A stretch of DNA of 64,000 bases from Earliella scabrosa (lineage: Eukaryota > Basidiomycota > Agaricomycetes > Polyporales > Polyporaceae), in assembly GCA_022605405.1 (NCBI GenBank), contig JABYQQ010000024.1, positions 124,001 through 188,000 of the forward strand, given 5' to 3'. Position numbers and translations under genes: made by a program. Shown here in pieces: positions 32,179 to 44,933 of the stretch (position 1 is the first letter of the stretch; each line of letters starts with the position of its first letter). The notes under the pieces are model-generated. The model did no database searches. It was not told the origin of the DNA and saw only the letters and a program-made list of their open reading frames with translations.

Positions 32179-32655
32179 GTTCTGTGTCGTAAGCCAGAAC
32201 GTCGGAGGGGATTTCTGCGCGGTATACGGAGTGCCACCGGGTGGAGACAGTTGTGTACGTGGATGTTAATGTGGCTTGATATTTTTGCAATATCCGTCAT
32301 TCTTTACGACAACGTTACCGTGCATCGTGCGAGGTGGTCTTGCAAGATCACGATATTACGAAGAGCGAAGACACGAAGGAGCGGCTTGACAGCTTCGCAG
32401 CTGCGGCAGTTGCTGCTGTTCGCTACTGGTAATTGACGACACCGGCCGGAGTCTTGAGCGTGAGCGCGATGGGTTACAGTGAGTCCGCAACCGTCCAGTC
32501 GGACCTTGAGGACGAGCGGCAAGTAAGCATACAATACACCGCGGATCATCTGCCTCGAGGTCAGCCGAACAGACGACAGAAAACAGGTACTCCATGTCGA
32601 CGAACCTTCAAACTTCCCCAACGTCGGCAACTAAGTCACTGGGACGCCTGGCTCA

Positions 32656-33236
32656 TTACTCCCCGATAACATAGGTACAGCCCTCCTTGCCCATCCAGAC
32701 TTCGTGCACCTTGCCTGCTGGGACGTCGATGCGTGCCCCAGGCCCAAACGTCTCCTTCTTGGCCGGGTCATCTTCAGGATAACACACCGTGAATTCGCCG
32801 GTGATTATGAGGTGCGTGGTGAGACCGCCGTGTCTATGTGGCGGGTAGTGTGCGTTCCTGTTTCGGGGAATTGGAAGGTGAGTAGAACGTTCACGAGGTC
32901 TCGGTTGCATCGGCGAAGTCACGTAGAGCGCTGCCGTACACGTTTTGAAGAAGAGAAGATGTGTACATTGACATGCACAGATGGGCGCGAGCGCAGTAGC
33001 TGCGAGACCGTCCGTCTGCTGATCATTCGGACACCAATATTAATCCTCCTTCAAGAGAAAAAGGGTGCATATACCGACATGCAAAGGGAACGGGGGCGCT
33101 CAAGAAGGACGATGTGCGGATACGCGATGCACAATGATAGATTTGTCACGTACGGGCGGTCTGTCCATGTGTATACAGTTGGGAATCCCCATGAGCGGAC
33201 TTGTTGCTCGGCATCGTGTTGGGAAACCGAAGCCAT
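32656..33236 (-). CDS. Small single-domain cupin
   Basis: Exon 1 (33154-33236) encodes MASVSQHDAEQQVRSWGFPT and VYTWTDR. Exon 2 (32656-32857) completes a 94-residue protein. The cupin fold is shown by YPPHRHGGLTTHLIITGEF (motif 1, with His35, His37 and Glu49) and FGPGARIDVPAGKVHEVWMG (motif 2, with His79), the usual metal ligands. Small stand-alone cupins of this type are common in fungi and bacteria; the substrate is unknown. The joining intron is 296 nt, long for this region, but both splice sites (GTACGT and GAAACAG) and the frame fit exactly. The gene is convergent with the small membrane-protein gene on its left. Confidence 0.8.
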
Positions 33237-33866
33237 GTTATACGCGTCGGATGTGCTGGTCGTGCCTGTCTCGATGCAAAAGCTTGATAGGGCAATGCCA
33301 GGATGGTGAGAGCTGGGGGAAGGATAGAAGGCCACGGTGTGCGCCCCCGGTGTCCGACCAGTCTGGCTCCACCCTTCGTGGGAGTTGCCGAGCCATCGAG
33401 ACTGCTCCTGCTCTCAGTGAAGACACGCACCACGCATGTCGCCCTTCAGTTTGGCTTTCTTCTGCAACGTTTCGTGGCTGGGACTGGACCACCTCGGCTC
33501 GGTGGGTCCTTGAGTCAGCTTGAGGGTGTTAGAAGCAGTGGCACATGCGAGGGTATGCGACACAGCGATACCGCTCGTCACCGCCATGGCAAGTTACAAA
33601 GAGATCCGGGCTTCATAGCTTCTTACTACTTCGCATTTGGGAACTTTGAAGGAGCGAGCACAGTAGAGATCGCGAAGTCTCAGACTGAGGGAGTCCAAGA
33701 CCAAGTTGGTTGACGCCGACGGTGGACGTGATGAGCATGTCACGCATGCCCGTCACAGGTAGTCACGGATAATCTGTGTCACGAAAATTATGGGAGCCTC
33801 GAGGGCCTGTAAGTACCCCGACACCCTCCCAGCGCCGTCGTGATCACGACTTCGATTCATATCGCC

Positions 33867-35590
33867 ATGGGCCTTGCTGGTAGGAAAACGAAACAACGCA
33901 TCCCTAACGACCCGCGAAATCTTGCTTGGGCAAATGGTACGACTCTTCTCATGCTCTGAGACATGCTCCGACTTCTCTGCGTCTTCCCTCTCGCTACCTG
34001 ACTGATGCGCCCTCGCTCCCGCACACACAGATGCGAACAAGTTTGGGGCAGCGTACCTGGCGAAGTTTGGCTGGGACTCTTCGCAGGGGCTCGGAGTATC
34101 GGGCGAAGGGCGCACCAAGGCACTGTCTGTAACGCAGAAGCTCGACATGCTCGGCATCGGTGCGGACCACAGGAACAGCGCAGAGGGCCTCGCGTGGAAG
34201 CAGAACAAGGACTTTGAGAACCTCCTCAGGAGGCTGAACGCGACAAGCGGAGATGGAGATGCAGAGGAAGCACCGATGAAGATCGACGGGTTCGTGAGGG
34301 CTGCCCCTGCGACAACCGTTGCTGGAGAACATGAGGCACCGTTTCCGGGTGCGGAAGGGGCCCAGGAGGATGGGGATGGGGATGGAGAGAAAAAGTCCAA
34401 GAAGAAGCGCAAAAAGAGTGCGGAGGAGGGCGAGGGCGATGAGAGGAAGACGAAACGCAAGAAGCGCAAATTCACTGACGACGTCTCTGATGCTGAAGAG
34501 AGCAACAAGAAAGAGAAGAAGAAAAAGAAGAAAGAGAAGAGTCGGGACGCGAGCGAGGAGCCTACGAGTGTATCTGCAGAAGTTGAGACCTCTGTGCCCT
34601 CCCCGACGCCCGCATCGACATCAAAAATCTCTGTCAAACAGTGAGTTCTCCCTGCTCATATCCATCATCCCTTGCGCGCGGTGCCAATATGCGTATAGTC
34701 CTCGCGCAGCCTTCCGTGGACGACACATGGCCGCGAAAAGCCTGGCCTCGAAGTCCGCATCCGCCCTGGCCGAGATCCTCGGTATCTCACCCACCCCATC
34801 TGCATCTACTTCCGGTTACCCATCCTCCGCACCTACTCCATATCCCACCACGCCCTACGAGCCAGGTCCTAGCACCTCCAGCTCAAGCGGTTCATCAGGC
34901 TCAGCGACGCCAGCCGACGACCTCAAGCTCCAGGAGCTCACGGTGTCGAGCAAGAGCGTCATGGATTACTTCAAGGAGAAGCTCGCTGCGAAGAGCAACT
35001 CGCGTGTCTTCACGTCGCCGTCTACTTCCGCACCCAGCACCCCCACCGCTGACAACGACGATGATTACGACGAGCGACCGCGAATCGGACTGGGCGCGTC
35101 GAAGCTACGGAACGAAGTGGCTCGCGCGATGGAGCTGGAGACCGTCGAGGTCGAAGAACGTCGGGGTCTTGGGGGAATTGGTAGTGGTATGCGCTCGACC
35201 TTCGCTTCGATGTTCACGTCTGCGACCGTGACCAGCGCGAGCGTAGTGTCGCCTGAGGCGCCTCCCTCCGTCGCTGAAGACGATTCAGATGAAGACGAGG
35301 TGTCACAGAAGAAAGACAAGAAGGAACGTAAGAAGGAGAAGAAGAGCAAGAAAGACAAGGGAAAGGAGAAAGCTAAGGACGAGGAGACGGACGCAGACGC
35401 CCCAATCCCCGACGAAGTTGTCGACGAGAAAGCTGAACGCAAGCGGCGAAAGGAGGAGAAGAGGCGCAAGGAGGCGAGAGCTCAAGAGAGCGCCGCAGTC
35501 GCGAGCGTCGGCGCGGAGGACGGAGATGCTGCATCTGGACAGGAGCGCACGCGGAAGAAGGACAAGAAGAAGAAAAGATCAGAGAGCTAA
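33867..35590 (+). CDS. PXR1: Pxr1/Gno1 (PINX1-type) G-patch protein
   Basis: Three exons (33867-33936, 34031-34640, 34699-35590) encode 523 residues. The N-terminus MGLAGRKTKQRI followed by DPRNLAWANDANKFGAAYLA and the G-patch FGWDSSQGLG are diagnostic for yeast Pxr1/Gno1 and human PINX1. These activate the helicase Prp43/DHX15 in rRNA processing and small nucleolar RNA maturation and inhibit telomerase; the site is the nucleolus. Long Lys/Glu runs (about residues 175-225 and 415-523, KKDKKERKKEKKSKKDKGK) replace the basic KKE region of the yeast protein. A Ser/Thr/Pro linker and a segment with VMDYFKEKLAAKS lie between. VMDYFKEKL is also a known conserved feature of the family. It is longer than the yeast protein (about 270 residues), as in many basidiomycetes. 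Introns are 94 and 58 nt. Confidence 0.93.
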
Positions 35591-36139
35591 TGCTCTTCTC
35601 AGTTCTAGGATTTGTGCATGATCACCTCGTTCAATGTGCAGTCTTGCTCGTCGTGATCGCATGTGCCTTTTGGGACGCTGCTCTCGAAGATCTGTACTCC
35701 AATCGTCGCGCGGTAGGTAATCTAACGCCTATCGACCCTGCTGATCACCTGGTAGGTCTCAATGCGCCACCGTGGGTATGTAGACGACGAGATGGTACGA
35801 CGACGCCAGACTGATATTCAGGCAATGTGTCCCTGAACATCGACTCTCGGTCTACGCGACTCCGGCCATGTAAGTGCGTCGAGCAATGCGATGTATCGTC
35901 AAACCGCTAACATACATATCATGTTGAGGGGCTCAGGCCTCAGGCTGAAGTTGGCTCGTGGCTACAGATGCCGACATGCTTGCTGCGCGCACCAACTTCG
36001 ACGTGAGAGAAGTGAATACCAAAACCTCAAGCGGAGTTGGAGCGGTATGCGATAGGTGATAAGAGGTCCCAGCGAGCGGTCCAACTCGATCTCCACAGTC
36101 GCCTCCTCCGGATCCGATTGTGCTGACCCGCCAAGCAAC

Positions 36140-38589
36140 ATGAAGAACGCGGCTACAACAGTGCACGTCCAAGATGCCACGCACCATCAAAAAGGAGTGT
36201 CCTCGCACGACGGAGACAGCGTGGAGAGCGACAACGCAGCTCTGGCAGCGCTCGGATACAAGCAGGAGTTCAAGCGCTCCTTCACGGCCGTCGAGGTCTT
36301 CGGGATCGGCTTCAGTATCATCGGGCTGTTCCCCTCTATCGCGTGAGTCCTCCCGTGGCTTCCCGCAGCGTATGGTACCAACGCACAGCACAGCTCCGTA
36401 CTCGTCTTCGCCATCCCGTATGGCGGACCCGTCGCGATGGTCTGGGGCGTACGTCGCTCTCCCCTACGCACTCGTGTAGTCACTGACGGACCCCTCGCAG
36501 TGGGCCGTCTGCTCGTTCTTCCTGATGTTCGTCGCTCTCGCGCTGGCAGAGCTCGGCTCGTCGGCCCCAACGTCTGGCGGGCTGTACTACTGGACGTGGA
36601 CACTCGCCACACCTAGGTGGAGGAAGGTGCTGTCGTGGGTCGTCGGATGTGAGACCTCTGTCCCCGCGCTCCCAGCCAAGTCACTGGCAGAGTATATCTG
36701 ATCATCCGCATCCCGCATTCGGTTCTAGATTCGAACTCCATAGGCCTCATCGCGGGCCTCGCGTCCATCGACTGGGGCTGCGCCGTCCAGCTCATGGCAG
36801 CGGTCTCGATCGGGACCAACGAGCGCTTCGTGCCCACCACCGGCCAGACGTAGTACGTGGTAACATGGACTCACTATATGCTCGGTGTACTGACCGGATC
36901 TGCCGCGCTGTGCTCGAACAGTGCGGTATACGTTGCGCTACTGCTGTGTCACGGGATCGTGGCTTCGCTGGCGACGCGGGTGATCGCACGGCTGCAGAGG
37001 GTCTACGTTGCGCTCAACATCCTGTGCGTGCCTGCGAAGTGTTGTCTTTTTTGTTGCCGCGGACAGTTGTTGACGGCGCACATCATGATAGGCTCTGCCT
37101 TGCGATCATTATCGCATTGCCAGTAGCAACGCCCAGCGAGTTCCGGAACCCGCCCTCCTTCGCGTTCGGAGGGTTCACAAACTGTGCGTCTCTCCAGAGT
37201 CAGAACCTCTCGAGAGTTGCGCGCGGACCCTGAAAATGACACCGCACACTACACACAGTCTACGGATGGCCTGACGGATTCGCGTTCGTGCTCAGCCGCG
37301 CCATTGTGGACGATCGGTACGCAGACCTCCCTCTCGCGTCGTTTTCGTGAACTGAGTACTGACCGTGGTCCACTCTGGCAGGCGGCTTCGACGCGTCCGT
37401 GCACATCAGCGAGGAGGCGGCGAACGCTCGGACGGCCGTGCCTTGGGCTATCATCAGTGCGGTCGCGGTCGCAGGCGTCTTAGGATGGGGTGAGTTGTCC
37501 TTCACGTTGCCGCTCTCATCTCTCCCGTGTTGTTGTTGACTGGAGTGCGCAGTTATCAACGTCGTCATTGCACTCTACATGGGCCCGGACATGGAGGCGA
37601 TTCTGTCCAACCCAATAGGTCAGCCCATGGCTACAGTGAGCAAATCACGGGTTGTGGACTCAGGTTGGGAGATCCTAAAAGCTTCATTCTCTTGTCCTCT
37701 CTAGATCCTGTTCAATAGCCTCGGACGCAACGGCACGCTGGCGGTCTGGTCCATCGTCGTGTTTGTTCAGTACGTTTCAGCTCGTCCATACACCCTTCCT
37801 TCACGAGTTGCGCTCACGTTCCACGTCCACATAACAGGTTCCTAATGGGCTCAAGCATCGTACGTCCCACCTCCTCGCCTCGCACCCACCTCCTGGTCTA
37901 ACCTACCAACCTCCCCCCACCTCACAGCTCACAGCAGCCTCCCGCCAAATCTTCGCCTTCGCGCGGGACAAAGCGCTCCCACTCTCGCGCACCATCTACC
38001 GCGTGCACCCGCGCACGCAGACGCCCGTCAACGCCGTCTGGGCCTCCGCGCTCGTCGCGCTCCTCCTCGGCCTCCTCGCCTTCGCGGGGCCCAGCGCGAA
38101 CTCGGCGATATTCAGCCTCGCGATCGCCGGCCAGTACACCGCGTACAGTATCCCGATCCTCTCCCGCTTCCTCGGCGGCAGAACTTGGACCCCAGGCCCG
38201 TTCTCCCTCGGGCGATTCGTGAGCCCTCACCCTTGGGCCTTCTCTCCACCTTGGGTTGAGCTGACGACTGGGTCATTGTGCGTGTGCAGGGCCTCCCGGT
38301 GGCGATCGTCGCGGTCGCCTGGATGGCGTTCTCTGTCGTCATCCTCGCGTTCCCGATGGCGCCCGCGCCCGACGCGCAAGGCATGAACTACATGATCGTC
38401 GTGATCGGGGGGTGGATCGTGCTGTGCCTCGTGTACTACCACGTCCCCGTGTACGGCGGCGCGTGCTGGTTCGACGGACCGCAGGTGACCGTCGAGCACG
38501 CTGCGTGGAGGGGCGGAGATGAACGGGACAGCGATGTGAGCGCACGGAAGGGCGAGAAGACGGGTGGGGAGGAGCTGGGCGAGATATGA
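36140..38589 (+). CDS. APC-superfamily permease (amino acid/GABA/choline type), apparent frameshift
   Basis: This multi-exon gene encodes a 12-segment plasma-membrane permease. Exons read FKRSFTAVEVFGIGFSIIGL, VFAIPYGGPVAMVWG, FFLMFVALALAELGSSAPTS then GGLYYWT, TNERFVPTTGQT, YVALLLCHGIVASLATRVI, LPVATPSEFRNPPSFAFGG, GFDASVHISEEAANARTAVP, ALYMGPDMEAILSNPIGQPM, SRQIFAFARDKALPLSRTIY and later helices. The tail has PVYGGACWFDGPQ and an acidic end at 38587-38589. GGLYYW, the HISEEA motif and the AFARDKALP loop mark the fungal Uga4/Hnm1-like branch. Around 37291-37300 the frame of YGWPDGFAFVLS does not continue into the expected APLWTIGGFDASVHISEEA, which is found in the next frame; about 5 nt seem missing. 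This could be a real frameshift (pseudogene allele) or a sequence error. The start ATG follows a 5' leader with no earlier in-frame ATG. Confidence 0.85.
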
Positions 38590-38702
38590 ATAGAATTTTG
38601 TTGGAGCGTATGTATTGAAGCCTTGAGGCATGGGCAGTGTGTGTGAAATGGGGTGAGCGAGCGAGGTCCGGGTTGTGGTGTTTTGTGTGTGCGAGCTCAA
38701 CC

Positions 38703-38733
38703 GATCGACGGATCGAATTCGAACCCGTCGATC
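38703..38733. repeat. 31-bp imperfect palindrome downstream of the permease
   Basis: GATCGACGG and CCGTCGATC form the arms around an AT-poor centre containing TTCGAA-like bases. On RNA it would form a stable hairpin about 115 nt after the permease stop codon. It might help 3'-end formation or be incidental. Confidence 0.5.
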
Positions 38734-39013
38734 CTGCATACGGAACGTGCGAGATGCAGATGTGACTTTGCGATGATGATGTTCGCCGGCTTTCCGTCCA
38801 CTTCTTTCCAAGATTAGCAGGCTATGTATGGTGCGGTGATGATGTGACATATGTAGTCATATGCATGGCGCTGCTGAACATGGTGGCGGAGTCGGAGGGT
38901 CGGAGAGTCGGAGTGCGCATGGCGGCGCCCGCGTCGGGTCTGAACTCAACGTACCAACTTTGGTACAGATTGCACGAAGTACAAGTGATTCTATCGAGCA
39001 ACAGTGTACCAGA

Positions 39014-41117
39014 TCAGTAGTACTCAACGAGCTTCCTGACCGTGTCCTTCTCATCCTTGCCGATCAAGAACTTCTCTAGTGTCTGTATGCGGATGAGTCG
39101 ACGTGACCTTGGCATATATCATCACAATAACACTCACCTCGTTCGTGCCAATATACTTCTCAATAAACTCCTTCCCAAAGATGCCCTGCATAACGCCGTC
39201 TGCAGCGAACAACTTCCTCGCATCGCCAATCGACCGCGGCAACCTCAACGGGTTCTCCAACCCGACCGCCCTCTTCTCCTCCTCGTTCATCAGCGCCACC
39301 GGCTTCTCACAGTCGCCCGTGCTCAACAGCGCGCCGTCCAAAATCCCCCTCAACCCCGCTCCGATAAGGCCAGCGAAGGCCAAATGCGGCGTCGACGTCG
39401 CGTCCACGCACTTGACTTCGAAATGGTAGTGTCCTTCGGGCCCGCACATGCGCAGCGGCGCTTCGCGGTTGTACGTTCCCCAGCACGAGTACGTGCCGCC
39501 GGACCAGATGCCGTCGTGCATGCGCCCGTACGAGGCGGCGGTGGGGAGCGTGAGGGCGCAGACGGCGGGGAGGTGGGTGAGGACGCCCTGGAGGAAGGAC
39601 CGCTCGGTGGGGGTGAGGGTCGGGGCCCGCGCCGCGTCGGCAGCGCGGTTGTTTGTGCGCCCGCCGTGGACGGAGATGTGGGTATGCGCGCCGCTACCGC
39701 CTGAATGGACTGTATGAGTGTCGCGTGTGAGCGGGGGACGTGAGATCGCTCACAGGAGTCGAGGTGGAGGCGGGGGGAGAACGTGGCCTTGAAGCCGTGC
39801 TTGTTCGCGACGTTGTAGATCGTCTCGCGCGTGAAGACGAGGGCGTCGGCGGCCTCGAGGGGCGGTAGGGGCCCTGTGATGACCTCATACTGACGTCCCG
39901 AGGGCACAGATCGGATTCCAGGCCGAGAAGTGCCCAGGTCCGGTCATAGCCAGAACCCATCCCGGGAACACGGCCGGTCGAAGAGGGCAAATCCGCGTCC
40001 AGATCGATGCACAGAGTTTGGGGCCGCGTGAGCACTCGGATCCGCACGTCGCAGCACGGGCCACGCATTGCAAGAAGGACACACTAGTACTCACCTGGCC
40101 CGGGGCCGCCTCGGCGTGGTACATCTGCAGCTCGATGCCCGCGTCGAGCAGACACTGTGCGATCTCCTCCAGCACGCGCGCCTCGGTGCTGCCCGTGCGC
40201 AGCTTCGCGGTGCACGACCAGTCCGCGTAGTTGACGTACACCGGCTCGGGTGCGGTCGCGCTCAGCAGGATGAACTCGGACTCGACCCCGACGAGGAAGG
40301 AGACGTCCGCCTTATCGCGTGCTTCCCTGCCAGCGAGCCTTGCGTCAGTCTCGGTTACGTCGTCCTCGAACCGGCAATCCCAATTTGCCCGGACGAGCAG
40401 CGAGGAAGGGGAGGAAAAGGGAAGAGCGTCAGGCCTGCGCGTAAATCACGAAGCCCGGGCGCTACGGTCCACGAACGACCCCTTCTTTCCCTTTCGCAGA
40501 CGGACGCACCCTGCACCACGCTGCACACCAGCACACTAGCGGTAGACGCGTTAGACTCCCCAACCCGCCACACACAGGCTCTAGTGCAGATGCACTCGAT
40601 AGCACCCCGCACCCCCACACGCGCAGGCGACGATCCGCTCAAAACCGCCACGCTCCCCTACCAAAGCCCGCAGAGGGAGCACGCACCTGACGATCCGATC
40701 CAGGATAGTGCGGGGACAAAGGGGGACGCCGAGCCCCGCGCCCGGCTGCGCCGTCTTCTCCTCGAACCAGCCCATGACGCTCGCGTGCCCCGGCGCGTAC
40801 GTGCACACGCGCCAGCTCGCGAGGTCGGGCACGTACAGGTACTCCCCGACCGCGCCGAACCCCGGCGCGACCATCAGCCCGACCAGTCCCAGGGACGCCT
40901 TGGTCAGCCCGACGCCCGGGCGCGAGGACGGGTCCGCGTAGAGCTTCCGGAAGTACGAGACCGGGAGGACGCGCGCCCGGACGGTGTTGATGTGGTCGAT
41001 CCATTGGATGCTGACGAACTTGGTCGCGGGCGTCAGTAGCTCGTCGATCGTCTTCGCTGCTGGTGTGGTCGGGTTGGAGTCGGCCGTGTAGAACACGCCG
41101 TACGCGGTCGAGGACAT
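39014..41117 (-). CDS. Glutamine-synthetase-like (type I/FluG-C family) enzyme
   Basis: The start MSSTAYGVFY (41117) follows a leader. Exon 1 has the GS beta-grasp FVSIQWIDHINTVRARVLP and the segment VGEYLYVPDLASWRVCTYAP. Later exons show FLVGVESEFILLS (ExE metal ligands), LQMYHAEAAPGQ|YEVITGP (the APGQxE site), FSPRLHLDS, GSGAHTHISVHGG (ATP/metal His site), YGRMHDGIWSGGTYSCWGTY (substrate Arg region), and GHYHFEVKCVDATSTPHLAF. The last exon ends EKFLIGKDEKDTVRKLVEYY at TGA 39014-39016. The length of about 480 residues fits type I-like fungal GS, related to the C-terminal half of FluG, not the short eukaryotic type II GS. It may ligate glutamate or another amine donor and acceptor; true glutamine synthetase activity is not certain. 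One intron near 40330-40690 is about 355 nt, the others shorter. Confidence 0.88.
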
Positions 41118-44100
41118 CCTTATCTGTGACACGGCGGGGGTGTGAGCACTGACTTGAAGGTTTGTCTGTAAGAAGGCAAGGATCTGAGTTAAGGTTGTAT
41201 CTGTGCAGAGGATGAAGACGATTTCAACAGCGACGACGCACCTGTGTATATGTATCGTCCTCGCTGGATGCAAGGGCAGGCTCGGGCTGGACGATGGTAT
41301 CCTGAGGGGAGGATTCAACGTGCTAATCGTGTTAATCGCTAATCAGCATGTCTCAGAACTCTTCGAGAAAATAATTTTGTATGCGCACCTGTCACCTTGT
41401 CACCTTACCCCCGCCCAACCTCGCTCTTTACCCGCAGTCCTGAGACACTCGAGTCTGAGACAGTCATCCACGAGCCACCCCCATGCGTGAAGCTTGAGGC
41501 TCTGATCCCATCGGCACCGAGGTCGCACGCCTTTGATGTCCGGGGGCGCTGAAGACACACACACAGATACATACCTATCTACACAATCAAGTAAGTCACG
41601 GTTTCAAGTACATACTAGTACTTGGTACTCACTGGCACCGCAGGAAGAATTGATGCTACAGTCAACTCTCTGGTTTTCGTTTTCAGTAAGCCGATGGAAG
41701 GCCTAGAACACAGCATGGGCCGCCGCCTAGCCAACCGGGATGCTGTAATGTGAGTACAAGTACATAAGTGCCGCTGTGTGGCGGCGTCGCGGCGAAGGGC
41801 GGCGATCACACGACGTCCAACACACCGAATCCGGCAGGCCGATGACCTTATCAGAGGCCAGTGATGCGGCTTCCTCCGATTTCCACGGACACTTCATGAT
41901 CACCCTGAGTGCGACCGTCGGCCACAACGTTAACTGTGGAAGTCGCTGAAGGCGGTGGTGGTTCTGAAGCTTGCAGTGGTGACGGGTGGTTCGTCGATTC
42001 TTGAACAGCTGTGGAGTTAGCTGTGTGGCTGGCAGTTCTCGATGCGTTCACACCGTTACCGGCGGGCTGCTGTAGCAGCACTAGTCAAGCAGGTGTACCG
42101 TGGCATGCTTCATCTCATGCATCGCTTCCATGGAGCGAGTTGTTTGCCAATGGTGAGCGTACCTGGACTGCAGGCTGCCCAAAACAGCGAACAACCGCGG
42201 CAGACGGAGGGAAAACATTGACCGCTCTCGCTGTTCGGGCGAGCTCACGATCGTAGAGCCGTCTGTTCTGAAGCATTCTGCTTGCACGACGTGACACCTC
42301 ACAATGAGGTCCGAAAGCCGCGCTCAGGACGAGAGCCGGCACGTCTGCTCTGCTCCACTCCCGCTGCCGCCGCCAACTTGAAGCGAAGCGACGGGAGAGG
42401 GGAGAGCATAATGTCCGCAGGCTTTACTGGAGCCCGCACTAGGTGTCTCTAACGAGCGTTCGCGAGGACGCGTAGACAGTCCGCAAGCGGGAGGGGATTT
42501 TTAACTCTTCAACGAATCGACCCCGTAGCTTATGTGCGTGGCAGGATGGTGATAGAGACGCACCAGGAGAAGGCCTTGCTGGCATGCATCCGCACCGAGA
42601 GCAGCATGTCCCCGCAACCAGGGGCGGGCGGACACCGCGCCGTCCGACAGCTCCACTCGAGGGTGTGTGAGAACTCAGAAGGGAGTCGAGAGCGGTAGTG
42701 TACAGCTGTCGAGCGTACTGCACATGGAGCGAGCGGGAGAACCGTGAATCGTAACGACCAGGTCGCTCCTCCGGATCCCCAGGCAGGACCCAGGTACCGC
42801 GTACCGCCCCCTCCCCGAACTTCGAAGTGCCCCACTCCACCCGCCAGGACCTCCTCCGCCGACAGGGACCAGGCTGCACAGTGCCCACGAGGAGGACGGG
42901 ACGAAGAGGCAGAACGCCGACGGCCCAGTAAGACAGAGAGACGTGCGCATCCGGCGAGGGCTCTCCCACCCCGTCAGAGCTCGCAAGCTCTAGCATCCGT
43001 CACGGCGGCGTCTAGACGTCTGTCGGCGGAGGTCCGAGTCAGTCAGCTAAGGCTGTGATGACTGGTCGGGCAGGAAACCGGCGTACCTGCGTGAGCACCG
43101 TGAGCACCGGGTGACGGACGTCGCGACGACGCTCCGAGGAGTCGAGCACGCAATGGCATGGCCGCGGTCGGAGCAAACGGGGACGTGTCCCCGAGGTTTC
43201 GAAAGCTACTAGTCGCACTTGGAGGTTCGAAAACAAGAAACAGAAACAAGGGTGACGCGGAGCCACGAGGACTTGCCGCAGACCCCGGGCTCAGGCGGAC
43301 AGTGATACTGTACTGGGCATAGAGGGTGATGGGCTGATATATCGCAGCGTCGCTGGCCTTGAACTTCGGGGCCCCAAATCAGGGCGGCGGCGGCGGCAGT
43401 CGCGCTACTCAGAAGTTAGGCGCATTTCGCGCATAGATAACCTGCTTTACTACACATGCGACCGCGCGGCGGTGATGTCGCGGGAGCGGGTGGGTCCCGA
43501 GCGCGTTGGGCGGCGGGCCTCTGGTAGAGCATAGATGGCAACTTCAGGCGAGGGCAAAAACACGAGGATGAGGAAGAGGAACGGATCGTGGCAGGCGTGC
43601 TTGGGGGCGGATCCTGACATGGAAGAGCTGGCGTCGGGTTCGCAGGGAGGGTGGTGTGGGACTGAGGGGTGTCAAAGCACGATAGGACGGGCAGAAATCG
43701 GGGGCGTGGAGGGGCAGGGAATTGGCCAGCGAGGAGCCATAGACAGATAGCACGAGGCCGAGCGTGTGCGCCCGAGCTTGTTGGGCGCTCCGTACGGTGC
43801 CTCGCGCTAAATACACCTCCTCGCCCACGTCCTTTTCTTTCCTAGTGCGTGCGGCCGGACACCCCGGGCGACGCAGGGCGCAGAGGTGAGAGTTCGTGTG
43901 CACCCGCAGAATTGGCCAGGGACTTGGGCCGTCAAGGTTTGCCCTAGATGCGCATGTCTGGGGGCGGCAGACGCCGGGGGGTGTATATGCGTTCGTGCAT
44001 TGGAGTGTGGTTCCGAGCACCCTGTCCGGTCCATGGTTTGTGTGCGAATGGAGGGATTCTGATCGCGCGTGTGATCGATGCGAGTGCGCTCTAGAGCCCC

Positions 44101-44933
44101 CTGACGATCTGCCACGGACGTACTTACGCTTTCGCGCTGCATTGCTGGCGGGACACTTAGCACTCCTTAGCACTGAGCAGCAGGCTTAGGCCGGAGCCGG
44201 AGGCGTCGGCGAGTGGGACGGCTGGGGCTTGTCACGTCGGTTGTGTGGCCAAGTGGACGGGTGGATGAACGATTTGGCAGGAAGTCGATGCATTTATCTA
44301 GGGACCCGCAAACGCAATCAGAAGCGGGCGTCTGCGACCGATCGTCCCAGAGTGCTGGAACGGGTGCGGATCGCGCGGTCAGCTGGGCGTGCGTGCGCAG
44401 CGGCGGGCGGAGTGGGAGAATGGAGAGGGCGCGGGTGGGGGCGCGGGCAGTGCGCGGGCGAGAGGGCGGCGGGCGTTGAGTAGGGAAGAGAGGAAGGGGC
44501 GGGTGGTTCTGTCGCATAGGCGGAGCCGGGGGATTCGAAGGAGGAAGCGAGCGTGGAAAAGGAGAGGCGGGGCGAGTGGGCGAGGGCCCTGGCGCATCTC
44601 CTCCCGCCTGCATCTCCACACGGCCGGGCGATCCACGTCTTGTCCCGATCGTCCCAAAAGATGCTCAGCTTCAACCATTTTTACGACGAATCCGTCCCCG
44701 ATCACTCCTGCCAACGTCAACCGGATCCAGATCCTATATTCATGCATGACCCTCGCAGGCCGCTCGCCCTTCCCCCTCTCTATCCGCCCGCCTCCTCCTC
44801 GCCCCCTGCCATCATAAACGTAGTCTATCTCCTCCATGCATCCTACCCTCCCCTGAAAATGCCCATTGGTGAGTCCTACCCAGCACACTCATCTCGTGCC
44901 GCCCTCGTCCCCCGCACCCCGCAAGCCCACACC
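41118..44933. other. Large interval without a supported gene
   Basis: Several GC-rich open frames (for example 42439-42996 minus, 43544-44173 minus) overlap in other frames and show no motif. The AC-rich run near 41550-41585 and G-rich stretches near 44390-44600 are low complexity. A short unrecognised gene could be hidden here. Confidence 0.35.

Noticed and set aside
31643..32192. Plus-strand frame rich in Arg/His over the small membrane-protein gene
   Set aside because: It is the +1 shadow of the real frame that encodes the hydrophobic helix.
32923..33150. Separate gene in the long cupin intron
   Set aside because: The short frames there have no motif, and the flanking cupin halves splice exactly in frame.
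38700..38735. tRNA gene suggested by GGGTTCGAATTC on the minus strand
   Set aside because: No acceptor stem, D-arm or A-box could be found around it. The sequence is explained by the palindrome.
43544..44173. 209-codon minus-strand open frame
   Set aside because: Alternative frames are open over the same interval and the residue make-up (His/Arg/Ser/Pro) is that of a GC-rich shadow.
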